Shown here in pieces: positions 1-7,277 of a stretch of DNA of 7,913 bases (its first letter is position 1; the number at the start of each line of letters is the position of its first letter). The DNA lies in assembly GCA_009701115.1 (NCBI GenBank), contig WLKR01000047.1:1-7913 (forward strand), given 5' to 3'. Source of the DNA: Actinomycetota bacterium. GTDB lineage: Bacteria > Actinomycetota > Acidimicrobiia > Acidimicrobiales > RAAP-2. The notes under the pieces were generated by a model. The model saw only the letters and a program-made list of their open reading frames with translations. It was not told the DNA's origin and searched no databases. The position numbers and the translations under genes were made by a program.

Positions 1-1
1 G

Positions 2-823
2 GGTGACCCGTGGGGTCTTGGAAACTCGAAGCGCACCGAGTGGCTCAGCGCGCTGGACTTCGAAGTGCCCATCATCGAAGACACGATTCCTGAAGACATT
101 GAGTACCTCTACTGGGTCGGCTGCGCCGGTTCGCTCGACGAGCGTGGCCGCAAGCAGGTCGAGTCCACGGCCCGCATGCTGCACCGTGCTGGCGTGACCT
201 TCGGCATCCTCGGTCCCCGTGAGGCCTGCACCGGTGACCCGGCCCGTCGTATGGGTAACGAGTACTTGTTCCAGGAGATGGCCAAGGCCAACATCGAGAC
301 CCTGAACTCAGTGGGCACAAAGAAGATCGTGGCCTCCTGCCCCCACTGCTTCAACACCATAAAGAACGAGTACCCGTCGCTCGGTGGAAACTACGAAGTG
401 ATCCACCACGCCGAGCTGCTGACCCACTTGATGAAGGTCGGACGTCTCCGTCCCGGCTTTAACTACAAGGGCACCGTTACCTACCACGACCCCTGTTACT
501 TGGGTCGCCACAACCGCGTCATCATGGAGCCCCGCCAGGTCCTGGCCGGCATCCCCGGTGTTACGCAGGTCGAAATGGGACGTTGCCGCGAAAAGGGCTT
601 CTGCTGTGGTGCCGGTGGTGCCCGGATGTGGATGGAAGAGAACATTGGCAAGCGCGTCAACATGGAGCGCACCAACGAAGCACTCGCCACGGGTGCCGAC
701 ATCATCTCGACGGCCTGTCCCTTCTGCATGATCATGCTGGACGACGCCGTGAAGGCCAACGGTAAGGGTGACGAAGTTTCCGTCGTCGACATCAGTCAGA
801 TGATTGAAAAGTCCATCGGCTAG
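2..823 (+). CDS. CCG-domain Fe-S oxidoreductase (HdrD/GlpC-like), 3' part, 5' end outside window
   Basis: The reading frame is open from base 2, giving 273 visible residues up to TAG at 821-823. A GTG at 65 is internal, because the residues before it (beginning GDPWGLGNSKR) are typical of the family. Two cysteine-rich CCG (DUF224) units are visible. The first has WVGCAG (about residues 38-43), then EACTGDPARR and SCPHC. The second has HDPCYLGRH, GFCCGAGGARMW and TACPFC. CCG domains bind [4Fe-4S] or non-cubane clusters in heterodisulfide reductase subunits, anaerobic glycerol-3-phosphate dehydrogenase subunit C and related quinone-linked reductases. In actinobacteria this type is usually a long protein with N-terminal membrane helices and ferredoxin motifs, which would lie upstream here. 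In the first unit the double cysteine is replaced by ACTGD; I recall this as common in the family, so I do not read it as damage. The electron donor and acceptor are unknown. The gene ends with its own terminator and is not coupled to the next gene. Confidence 0.88.
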   Translation, partial: GDPWGLGNSKRTEWLSALDFEVPIIEDTIPEDIEYLYWVGCAGSLDERGRKQVESTARMLHRAGVTFGILGPREACTGDPARRMGNEYLFQEMAKANIETLNSVGTKKIVASCPHCFNTIKNEYPSLGGNYEVIHHAELLTHLMKVGRLRPGFNYKGTVTYHDPCYLGRHNRVIMEPRQVLAGIPGVTQVEMGRCREKGFCCGAGGARMWMEENIGKRVNMERTNEALATGADIISTACPFCMIMLDDAVKANGKGDEVSVVDISQMIEKSIG

Positions 824-841
824 TAGCCAGCGAACTCAGCG

Positions 842-869
842 AGAGCCCGCCCGAAAGGGCGGGCTCTTT
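842..869 (+). terminator. Intrinsic terminator of the Fe-S oxidoreductase gene
   Basis: A perfect 11-bp GC-rich stem (842-852 with 857-867) is closed by a GAAA tetraloop and followed by a short T-rich tail. It lies 19 bases after the stop codon. It separates the Fe-S gene from the toxin-antitoxin module. The T tract is short, as is usual in actinobacteria, but the stem is strong. Confidence 0.85.
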
Positions 870-885
870 GCTTTCCTGGACTATT

Positions 886-894
886 TGCTATAAC
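886..894 (+). promoter_or_regulatory. Candidate extended -10 promoter of the toxin-antitoxin operon
   Basis: The string TGCTATAAC gives a TGn extension followed by TATAAC, a good match to an extended -10 element. No convincing -35 is seen at the usual distance, which lies in the tail of the preceding terminator; extended -10 promoters often do without one. The predicted transcription start falls near base 900, inside the inverted repeat at 894-925, so a bound repressor would block initiation. This is inferred from sequence only. Confidence 0.5.
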
Positions 895-925
895 GAACAA
901 AACAAAGTAATGTTCTTTTTGTTCG
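894..925 (+). promoter_or_regulatory. Inverted-repeat operator, probable autoregulation site of the antitoxin
   Basis: CGAACAAAA at 894-902 is the exact reverse complement of TTTTGTTCG at 917-925, with a 14-base spacer. A third half-site, TGTTC at 911-915, lies within the spacer. The repeat sits between the -10 element and the antitoxin start at 943. This is the position expected for an operator bound by the HTH antitoxin, alone or with its toxin. A hairpin in the leader RNA is the alternative reading, but the stem is AT-rich and the loop is long, so a DNA-binding site is more likely. Confidence 0.6.
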
Positions 926-942
926 AATAGATGAGGTGAACT

Positions 943-1461
943 ATGGAGAAGAGTCAATTTTCCCGACTTCGGTCGCTTCCCGGTACCCAGCAGTTTCTGG
1001 ATTTGCTATCGAGCGCTGGTTACAGCGAAGAAGGGGAAAACCAGCGAACAATCAAGTTGGTGTTGTCTGCACGAGAGTCAGCAGAACTTCCCGCCGAGTT
1101 GGCCACGTTTCTCTTTGCAATGGTTGACGCCGTTCAAAGAGGTGGAGAAGTCACAGTGACCATGCCGCGAGATCTGATTTCGACACAAGAGGCCGCCGAA
1201 ATCTTGGGTGTCAGCCGACCGACCGTTGTTCGATTACTCGAGTCGGGAAAGATTCCGTTCGAAAAGATTGGCAGTCATCGACGCATCAACAAAGGCGACG
1301 TCCTGTTCTATCGAGAAGCTCGTCGACGGGCGGAGTATCAAGCCTTCACCTTGTCGGTAATGGACGAAGATGAGGAAGAGGACTTTGAACAGGTGCTCTT
1401 GGAGTTACGTGAAGTTCGTAGACATCTTGCTGAGGTGCGAAGGCGCAGTTCGAACATTTGA
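943..1461 (+). CDS. Antitoxin with excisionase/MerR-like helix-turn-helix
   Basis: This 172-residue protein starts at ATG, preceded by GAGGTGA at 933-939. Residues about 78-128 form a compact winged-HTH of the excisionase type (HTH_17). It contains STQEAAEILGVSRPTVVRLL, then ESGKIPFEKIGSHRRI and an aromatic/basic segment. The first 70 residues hold no recognised motif. The C-terminal part has an acidic run (DEDEEED, about 141-147) followed by an amphipathic, arginine-rich helix, suited to contacting and neutralising the toxin. The stop overlaps the start of the PIN toxin by 4 bases. Small HTH proteins of this type commonly precede PIN-domain ribonucleases and act as cognate antitoxins and operon repressors; here that is inferred from gene order and motif. 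Ten of 20 arginine codons are CGA, against about 1 in 10 in amtB, which suggests foreign origin. It is not a phage excisionase, since no integrase is nearby. Confidence 0.82.
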   Translation: MEKSQFSRLRSLPGTQQFLDLLSSAGYSEEGENQRTIKLVLSARESAELPAELATFLFAMVDAVQRGGEVTVTMPRDLISTQEAAEILGVSRPTVVRLLESGKIPFEKIGSHRRINKGDVLFYREARRRAEYQAFTLSVMDEDEEEDFEQVLLELREVRRHLAEVRRRSSNI

Positions 1462-2063
1462 TACGTGCAATTCTTGACACCTGTGTCCTTTGGCCGAGTC
1501 GCCAACGGGACTTCCTGCTTTCCTTAGCGATTGAATCGACATTCGAACCCCTTTGGAGCTCAAGCATTCTCGACGAGCTGGCATATGAAACAAGACAAAA
1601 GCTCCAACGTTCTGGCGTGACCATAACGCAAGCCGAACTTGACTCAGCCAAACTGCTTGCTGAGATGCGACGCACCTTCCCTGAAGCCGAGTGTCGATAC
1701 TTCGACGCAGCTCCGCCTCGGAGACGACTTCCAGATGCTGGTGACGACCATGTCGTTGAGGCGGCCATCGCTGGCTCTGCGACGCACATTGTCACCAACA
1801 ACCTCAAGGACTTTCCTCCGGACGCGATGCCCGACTCATTGCAAATCGTCACCCCATCAGATTTCGTTACGGACATTGGCCTCCGTGACTCGAATGCCTG
1901 CTGGCGAGCTCTTGAAGAGATGGCCAGTCGGAGTGGAGAAAGGGGCCCCAAGCAATCACCCGCTGAAATCTTGGAGGGATTAGCCCGTGTTTACAAGTGG
2001 ACCGCCCTCGCTGAATTTCTCGTCACCCAACTGCCTGATCGGATCCGGAGACCCATTCTTTAG
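1458..2063 (+). CDS. PIN-domain toxin (VapC-like ribonuclease)
   Basis: This 201-residue protein probably starts at TTG 1458, whose bases overlap the TGA of the antitoxin (TTGA). No better in-frame start precedes the essential N-terminal strand. The PIN-fold acidic positions are visible. These are D7 in ILDTCVLWP, E40 in SILDELAYE, D93 and D96 in LPDAGDDHVVEAAI, and the strand HIVTNNLKDFP at about 110-120 with N114/N115 and D118. PIN toxins use such acidic clusters to bind Mg2+ or Mn2+ and cut RNA; the target RNA cannot be read from the sequence. About 60 residues follow the PIN core and look helical, longer than the compact VapC proteins of about 130 residues. The family that pairs with excisionase-like antitoxins has this longer form as I recall it. 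Weak TTG initiation coupled to antitoxin translation would keep toxin below antitoxin. The reading frame is intact, so activity is possible. Confidence 0.82.
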   Translation: MIRAILDTCVLWPSRQRDFLLSLAIESTFEPLWSSSILDELAYETRQKLQRSGVTITQAELDSAKLLAEMRRTFPEAECRYFDAAPPRRRLPDAGDDHVVEAAIAGSATHIVTNNLKDFPPDAMPDSLQIVTPSDFVTDIGLRDSNACWRALEEMASRSGERGPKQSPAEILEGLARVYKWTALAEFLVTQLPDRIRRPIL

Positions 2064-2101
2064 TTCACAAATCCGAAACACTCCGCTAACTGTTTCGAAA
2101 C
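2064..2101 (+). promoter_or_regulatory. Candidate GlnR box controlling amtB-glnK
   Basis: Four 5-base half-sites lie at exact 11-base steps: TTCAC (2064-2068), GAAAC (2075-2079), CTAAC (2086-2090) and GAAAC (2097-2101), each separated by 6 bases. The published actinobacterial GlnR consensus is gTnAc-n6-GaAAc repeated, so both b-sites match fully and both a-sites match at TnAC. GlnR is the OmpR-type regulator that activates amtB-glnK in Streptomyces and Mycobacterium under nitrogen limitation. The box begins at the base after the toxin stop codon and lies 72 bases before the amtB start. A downstream -10 is not clear; TTAGAA near 2129-2134 is a weak candidate. An overlapping perfect inverted repeat (CGAAACA 2074-2080 with TGTTTCG 2091-2097) leaves a different regulator possible. 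Confidence 0.72.
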
Positions 2102-2131
2102 TCAAGACCACCACACTGAGGGGGAGAGTTA

Positions 2132-2170
2132 GAAGGACAGCGCCGTCCTTCCTGAGGAAGGAAAGGAAGG
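2132..2170 (+). promoter_or_regulatory. amtB leader: alternative hairpins overlapping the Shine-Dalgarno
   Basis: GAAGGAC (2132-2138) pairs perfectly with GTCCTTC (2145-2151) across a 6-base loop. The same C-rich strand, CCTTCCT at 2147-2153, is also perfectly complementary to AGGAAGG at 2164-2170, the ribosome-binding purine tract just before the GTG start. It is complementary to a second copy of AGGAAGG at 2155-2161 as well. The two pairings cannot coexist: one frees the Shine-Dalgarno, the other hides it. No known riboswitch class is recognised, so a regulatory role is inference from complementarity. Confidence 0.4.
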
Positions 2171-2173
2171 GCT

Positions 2174-3915
<1,742 letters not shown>

Positions 3916-3930
3916 GTTGAAATTGCACGT

Positions 3931-3960
3931 CAAAGGGGCCAGCGTGAGCTGGCCCCTTTG
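3931..3960 (+). terminator. Intrinsic terminator after glnK
   Basis: A perfect 13-bp stem (3931-3943 with 3948-3960) is closed by a GTGA tetraloop and starts 15 bases after the glnK stop. The descending arm ends in TTTG with no longer T tract. Because the arms also carry AAA/TTT ends, it could work in both directions. It separates the ammonium operon from the polyamine operon. Confidence 0.82.
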
Positions 3961-3985
3961 GACTGCAGTGACGGGAATTTTGGTC

Positions 3986-3991
3986 TAGGGT
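3986..3991 (+). promoter_or_regulatory. Candidate -10 element for a leaderless potA transcript
   Basis: TAGGGT fits the actinobacterial TAnnnT -10 pattern and ends 6 bases before GTG 3998. At that spacing transcription would begin at or next to the start codon. No good Shine-Dalgarno precedes GTG 3998, which supports a leaderless start. No clear -35 is seen, and a hexamer this loose occurs often by chance. Confidence 0.35.
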
Positions 3992-3997
3992 CTGAGA

Positions 3998-5131
3998 GTG
4001 AGCGTGTCCCAGTTGGTGACGTCGGTGCGGCTTCAGCACATGGTCAAGACCTTTGGTGACGTGCGAGCTGTTGATGATTTAACGCTCGAGATTCACGACG
4101 GTGAATTCCTCAGCCTGTTGGGCCCCTCGGGCTGTGGCAAGACGACCACGCTGCGCATGCTGGGCGGCTTCGAAGAGCCCACCAGCGGAACGATTTACTT
4201 CGGTGACGTCAACGTCACCGATCTGCCCCCCTACCGCCGTGATGTCAACACGGTCTTTCAGTCCTACGCCCTCTTTCCCCACCTGAGCGTGGCCGACAAC
4301 ATCGCCTTCGGCCTACGCCGTAAGGGTCTTTCAAAGGCGGCCGCGAGACTCCGCGTGGATGAGATGCTCTCCCTCGTGGACCTCGAGGGCCGCGGCGACC
4401 GCAAGCCCAACCAGCTCTCGGGTGGTCAACAGCAGCGGGTGGCCCTCGCCCGAGCTCTGGTCAACCAGCCCAAGCTCTTGTTGCTCGATGAGCCCATGTC
4501 GGCCTTGGATGCCAAACTCCGCAAGACCATGCAGCTGGAACTGAAGCGAATCCAGAGCCAAGTCGGTATTACTTTCCTCTACGTCACCCACGACCAGGAA
4601 GAGGCCATGGCCATGTCCGATCGGATCGTGGTCATGAACCGCGGTCGTATTGAGGGCATCGGCTCACCCCGTGACGTCTACGAACAGCCCAGTACCGAGT
4701 TCGTCGCTACCTTCCTCGGGGCCTCGAATCTGCTGGCCGCCACCCTAGAGCCCGGCTCCGGTGACGTCGCCGTGACTTCTCACGCGTACGGCACCTTTCG
4801 CAGCCCGGCCGCTCGTACGCCCCAGGGCCTCACCGGCGCGGTCAAGGTCGGGGTCCGCCCCGAGAAGATTCAGATCCAACCGCAGGGCGCAATCGTGAAT
4901 TCTGCCGACAATTCCCTCACCGGCCGGGTCCTGGTTTCGACCTTCACCGGGGTCGGTAATCAGTATGTGGTGGCCGCCCCGCACGGGGAGGAATTTGTGG
5001 TCTACGCTCAGAACTCAGGGCAGGCTTACGTTCCTCGCAGCGGCGAAGAAGTTCTCTTGACCTGGCCCGTAGAGCACACGTTCGTAGTACACACAAGCGG
5101 AGACCCGTCTCCAGAAGGAGAATCATCATGA
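3998..5131 (+). CDS. potA: Spermidine/putrescine-type ABC transporter ATP-binding protein
   Basis: This 377-residue ATPase drives polyamine import from the cytoplasmic face. All nucleotide-binding motifs are intact: Walker A GPSGCGKTT (42-50), Q-loop VFQSYALFPHLSV with Q88, signature LSGGQQQR (140-147), Walker B LLLLDEP with D164/E165, D-loop SALD, and switch histidine H198 in VTHDQEEA. The text RRDVNTVFQSYALFPH is characteristic of the PotA subfamily. After about residue 240 comes a TOBE-type regulatory domain (VGVRPEKI, then STFTGVGNQYVV). The start is uncertain: GTG 3998, GTG 4007 and ATG 4040 are in frame. The first is chosen because it keeps the whole N-terminal strand and sits 6 bases after a -10-like TAGGGT. 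The stop overlaps potD by 4 bases. Substrates such as a related opine or iron cannot be excluded from this subunit alone, but the partner genes favour polyamine. Confidence 0.93.
   Translation: MSVSQLVTSVRLQHMVKTFGDVRAVDDLTLEIHDGEFLSLLGPSGCGKTTTLRMLGGFEEPTSGTIYFGDVNVTDLPPYRRDVNTVFQSYALFPHLSVADNIAFGLRRKGLSKAAARLRVDEMLSLVDLEGRGDRKPNQLSGGQQQRVALARALVNQPKLLLLDEPMSALDAKLRKTMQLELKRIQSQVGITFLYVTHDQEEAMAMSDRIVVMNRGRIEGIGSPRDVYEQPSTEFVATFLGASNLLAATLEPGSGDVAVTSHAYGTFRSPAARTPQGLTGAVKVGVRPEKIQIQPQGAIVNSADNSLTGRVLVSTFTGVGNQYVVAAPHGEEFVVYAQNSGQAYVPRSGEEVLLTWPVEHTFVVHTSGDPSPEGESS
5113..5120 (+). promoter_or_regulatory. Strong Shine-Dalgarno of potD inside the end of potA
   Basis: AGAAGGAG lies 7 bases before ATG 5128, within the last codons of potA. 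It is the strongest ribosome-binding site in this operon; potB lacks one. This fits higher production of the binding protein than of the membrane subunits. Confidence 0.7.
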
Positions 5132-6402
5132 GCGAATTTCCCGAAAACATCGACCCCGCAATTTTGCGAGGCCTCTTATCACCACGCATTAGTCGTCGCC
5201 ACGTGCTCCAAGCTGGCGCCGTCGCGGGTGCGGCCTCGGTCCTGTTGCCCTCGGTGGCTGATGCGGCCACCGGTGACGCTGCATGGTGGGCCGGTAAGAC
5301 CAAGACCGGTGTGCTGAACTTTGCCAACTGGCCGTACTACATCGACTCGTACAACGGTCGCCACCCCAGCCTCGACAACCTCAAGACGACCAAGGGCATC
5401 ACCACGACCTACAGCGAAGTGATCGAGGACAACCCGACCTTCTACCAGCAGATCCGCCCCAGTCTCCAGAACGGCGACTCCATCGGCTACGACATCATCG
5501 TCATGACCGATAACGCGATTGGCCTGCGCTACCTGCTCAACGGCAACTACTTGATTCCCCTCGATGACGCGGCGCTCGTTAACTTCAAGAAGAACGCCAG
5601 TGCTTCGGCCAAGGCCGTGTACGCCAACAGTGGCAAGCGCCTCATCCCGTGGCAGTCGGGTATGACCTCCCTGGCCTACAACAGCTCCAAGGTCTCGACG
5701 AACACCAAGTCCCTCAAGATGGCCTTTGACACCTCGTCATCGAACGTCGCCAAACTGCGCAATCGCGTCGGCATGCTCAGTGACCCCATTGAGCTCGGCA
5801 ACATCGCCCTCTTGGCTCTCGGCAAGAATCCCGCGACCTCGACGCCATCCGACTGGCAGCTCGCCGCCACCAAGCTCCGCCAGCAGCGCGACAGTGGTTT
5901 GGTGAAGGCCTACTACGGCAACGACATCATCAACGAACTGAAGCAGGGCAACCTCTGGGTCGGCCAGGTCTACTCCGGTGACGTCTTCCAGGCCCGCATC
6001 GGTGGTAACAAGAATCTCAAGTTGATGAACCCCACCGAAGGTGTCTTGCTCTGGACCGACAACATGTGCATCCCGAAGGGTGCCGCGCACCCCCGTGACG
6101 CCATGACGGCCATTGACTACTTCTACGACCCCGCCGTGGCGGCCGTGCTGGCCTACTACGTGAACTACATCACGCCCGTTCCTGGCGCCAAGGCCAAGTT
6201 GACCGCTCCGACGAAGGGTTGGCAGGCCACCACGATGACCAACCTGAAGAAGGACATCGGGGTCGCCGCCAGTTTGATCACGGCCGCTCCAGAAGTCTTC
6301 CCCACGACGGCCTACAAGTTGAAGAACTACTACGCCTTTAAGACCCAGGGCGAGATCGACACGTGGAACGAGAAGTTCGCTGGTATTCCTACCGGTTCGT
6401 GA
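5128..6402 (+). CDS. potD: Polyamine-binding extracellular solute-binding protein
   Basis: This 424-residue protein captures the substrate outside the membrane and delivers it to the PotBC permease. An N-terminal stretch of about 20 residues precedes a Tat-type signal: ISRRHVLQAG at 21-30 (SRRxxL), a hydrophobic core to about residue 40, and a likely ADA cleavage site at 44-46. No cysteine follows, so this is not a lipoprotein; the only cysteine is C314. The mature part aligns by eye with E. coli PotD. NFANWPYYID (64-73) matches the first strand with its aromatic residues, LSDPIE carries D219/E222 like PotD D168/E171, and LLWTDNMCIP carries W309/D311 like PotD W255/D257. The acidic and aromatic pocket residues support an amine ligand; spermidine versus putrescine is not resolved. 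ATG 5128 lies inside the potA stop (ATGA) with a strong Shine-Dalgarno. Confidence 0.9.
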   Translation: MSEFPENIDPAILRGLLSPRISRRHVLQAGAVAGAASVLLPSVADAATGDAAWWAGKTKTGVLNFANWPYYIDSYNGRHPSLDNLKTTKGITTTYSEVIEDNPTFYQQIRPSLQNGDSIGYDIIVMTDNAIGLRYLLNGNYLIPLDDAALVNFKKNASASAKAVYANSGKRLIPWQSGMTSLAYNSSKVSTNTKSLKMAFDTSSSNVAKLRNRVGMLSDPIELGNIALLALGKNPATSTPSDWQLAATKLRQQRDSGLVKAYYGNDIINELKQGNLWVGQVYSGDVFQARIGGNKNLKLMNPTEGVLLWTDNMCIPKGAAHPRDAMTAIDYFYDPAVAAVLAYYVNYITPVPGAKAKLTAPTKGWQATTMTNLKKDIGVAASLITAAPEVFPTTAYKLKNYYAFKTQGEIDTWNEKFAGIPTGS

Positions 6403-7277
6403 GTCGACTGTCTACTCGACGACGTGGCATTAGCCGGCTAGCCCCGTATCTTCTGGGGCTGCCGGCCTTTGTCTGGCTAGGGGTCTTTTTTCTCGTCCCG
6501 CTGGGACTGATGTTGGTCAAAACATTGCAGGAGTGCAACCCCGCGACGGGTGCCTGCGTCATGACGTGGCATTGGTCGTCCCTGAGTGATGCGTGGGCGA
6601 ACTCGTCAACGATTATTTTCCGCAGTTTGACCTACGCCTTGATTGCGACCTTGATTGATTTGGTGCTGAGCTTTCCGATCGCCTACTGGATTGCCTTCTA
6701 CGCCGGACGCCGGAAGAACTTCTTCCTCATCATGCTGCTGGTGCCCTTCTTTGTCTCCTTCGTAATCCGCACGGTCATCTGGAAGTTCCTCCTCTCCTCC
6801 GACGGCCTGGTGGTGCACACCCTCCAAGCGCTCCACCTGGTCTCCGCTGATTATCAGATTCTCGGCACCACCGGGGCCGTGATTGCGGGACTGGCCTACA
6901 ACTTCCTGCCCTTCACGGCCCTGCCGCTCTACGTCTCACTGGAGCGACTGAACCCGGCCCTCCTCGAGGCCTCCCAGGACCTCTACGCCGGTCGCATCAC
7001 CACGTTCCGCAAAGTCGTGCTGCCACTGTGTGCCCCGGGAATTTTTGCGGCCTTCCTCTTGACGTTCATTCCGGCCTTTGGTGACTACATCAACCAGCAG
7101 GTACTCGGAGGCTTCGCCAACACCATGGTCGGCACGGTCATTCAGAATCTCTTCCTCGTCAACAACGACTTCTCGGCCGGCTCGGCCCTCTCGGTAATCG
7201 TCATGGGCATCTCGCTGGTTGGCATCGTTATCTACGGCCGTCTCCTGGGCTCTAAGTCGATTGGTGACTTCGTATGA
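6399..7277 (+). CDS. potB: Polyamine ABC transporter permease, PotB type
   Basis: This 292-residue inner-membrane permease forms the translocation path with PotC. The frame is open upstream to a GTG at 6363, but GTG 6399, which overlaps the potD stop as GTGA, is the better start. It gives a short basic N-terminus (SRLSTRRRGISR) before the first helix, as in PotB proteins, and avoids a 40-base overlap. Six membrane segments are visible, around residues 15-40, 72-95, 107-128, 158-180, 205-230 and 262-285. The cytoplasmic EAA loop is intact at 190-214 (EASQDLYAG, then FRKVVLPLCAPG), where the PotA ATPase docks. A two-cysteine stretch, ECNPATGAC at about 45-53, lies in the first external loop. 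No Shine-Dalgarno precedes it, so translation probably depends on coupling to potD. The stop overlaps the potC start (ATGA). Confidence 0.92.
   Translation: MSRLSTRRRGISRLAPYLLGLPAFVWLGVFFLVPLGLMLVKTLQECNPATGACVMTWHWSSLSDAWANSSTIIFRSLTYALIATLIDLVLSFPIAYWIAFYAGRRKNFFLIMLLVPFFVSFVIRTVIWKFLLSSDGLVVHTLQALHLVSADYQILGTTGAVIAGLAYNFLPFTALPLYVSLERLNPALLEASQDLYAGRITTFRKVVLPLCAPGIFAAFLLTFIPAFGDYINQQVLGGFANTMVGTVIQNLFLVNNDFSAGSALSVIVMGISLVGIVIYGRLLGSKSIGDFV

Noticed and set aside
65..67. GTG as the start of the Fe-S oxidoreductase
   Set aside because: The frame continues upstream to the window edge with family-like residues, so this is an internal valine codon.
931..939. ATG AGG TGA, a two-codon mini-ORF just before the antitoxin start
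   Set aside because: It coincides with the antitoxin Shine-Dalgarno and has no ribosome-binding site of its own; probably chance.
943..1461. Antitoxin gene as a phage or plasmid excisionase
   Set aside because: The HTH is excisionase-like, but no integrase, attachment site or other mobile gene is nearby, while a PIN toxin overlaps it directly.
1346..1951. A 201-codon open frame on the - strand across the antitoxin/toxin junction
   Set aside because: It is antisense to two well-supported genes, has no recognisable domain, and its composition (serine/arginine-rich) is that of a reverse-frame shadow.
4013..5990. Recurring GGTGACGTC-like strings in the pot genes
   Set aside because: They mostly reflect preferred in-frame codons for Gly-Asp-Val, with irregular spacing; not a repeat array or operator series.
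6363..6398. Upstream GTG start for potB, giving a 40-base overlap with potD
   Set aside because: The extra 12 residues are just potD coding sequence in another frame; GTG 6399 gives the 4-base overlap used throughout the operon.
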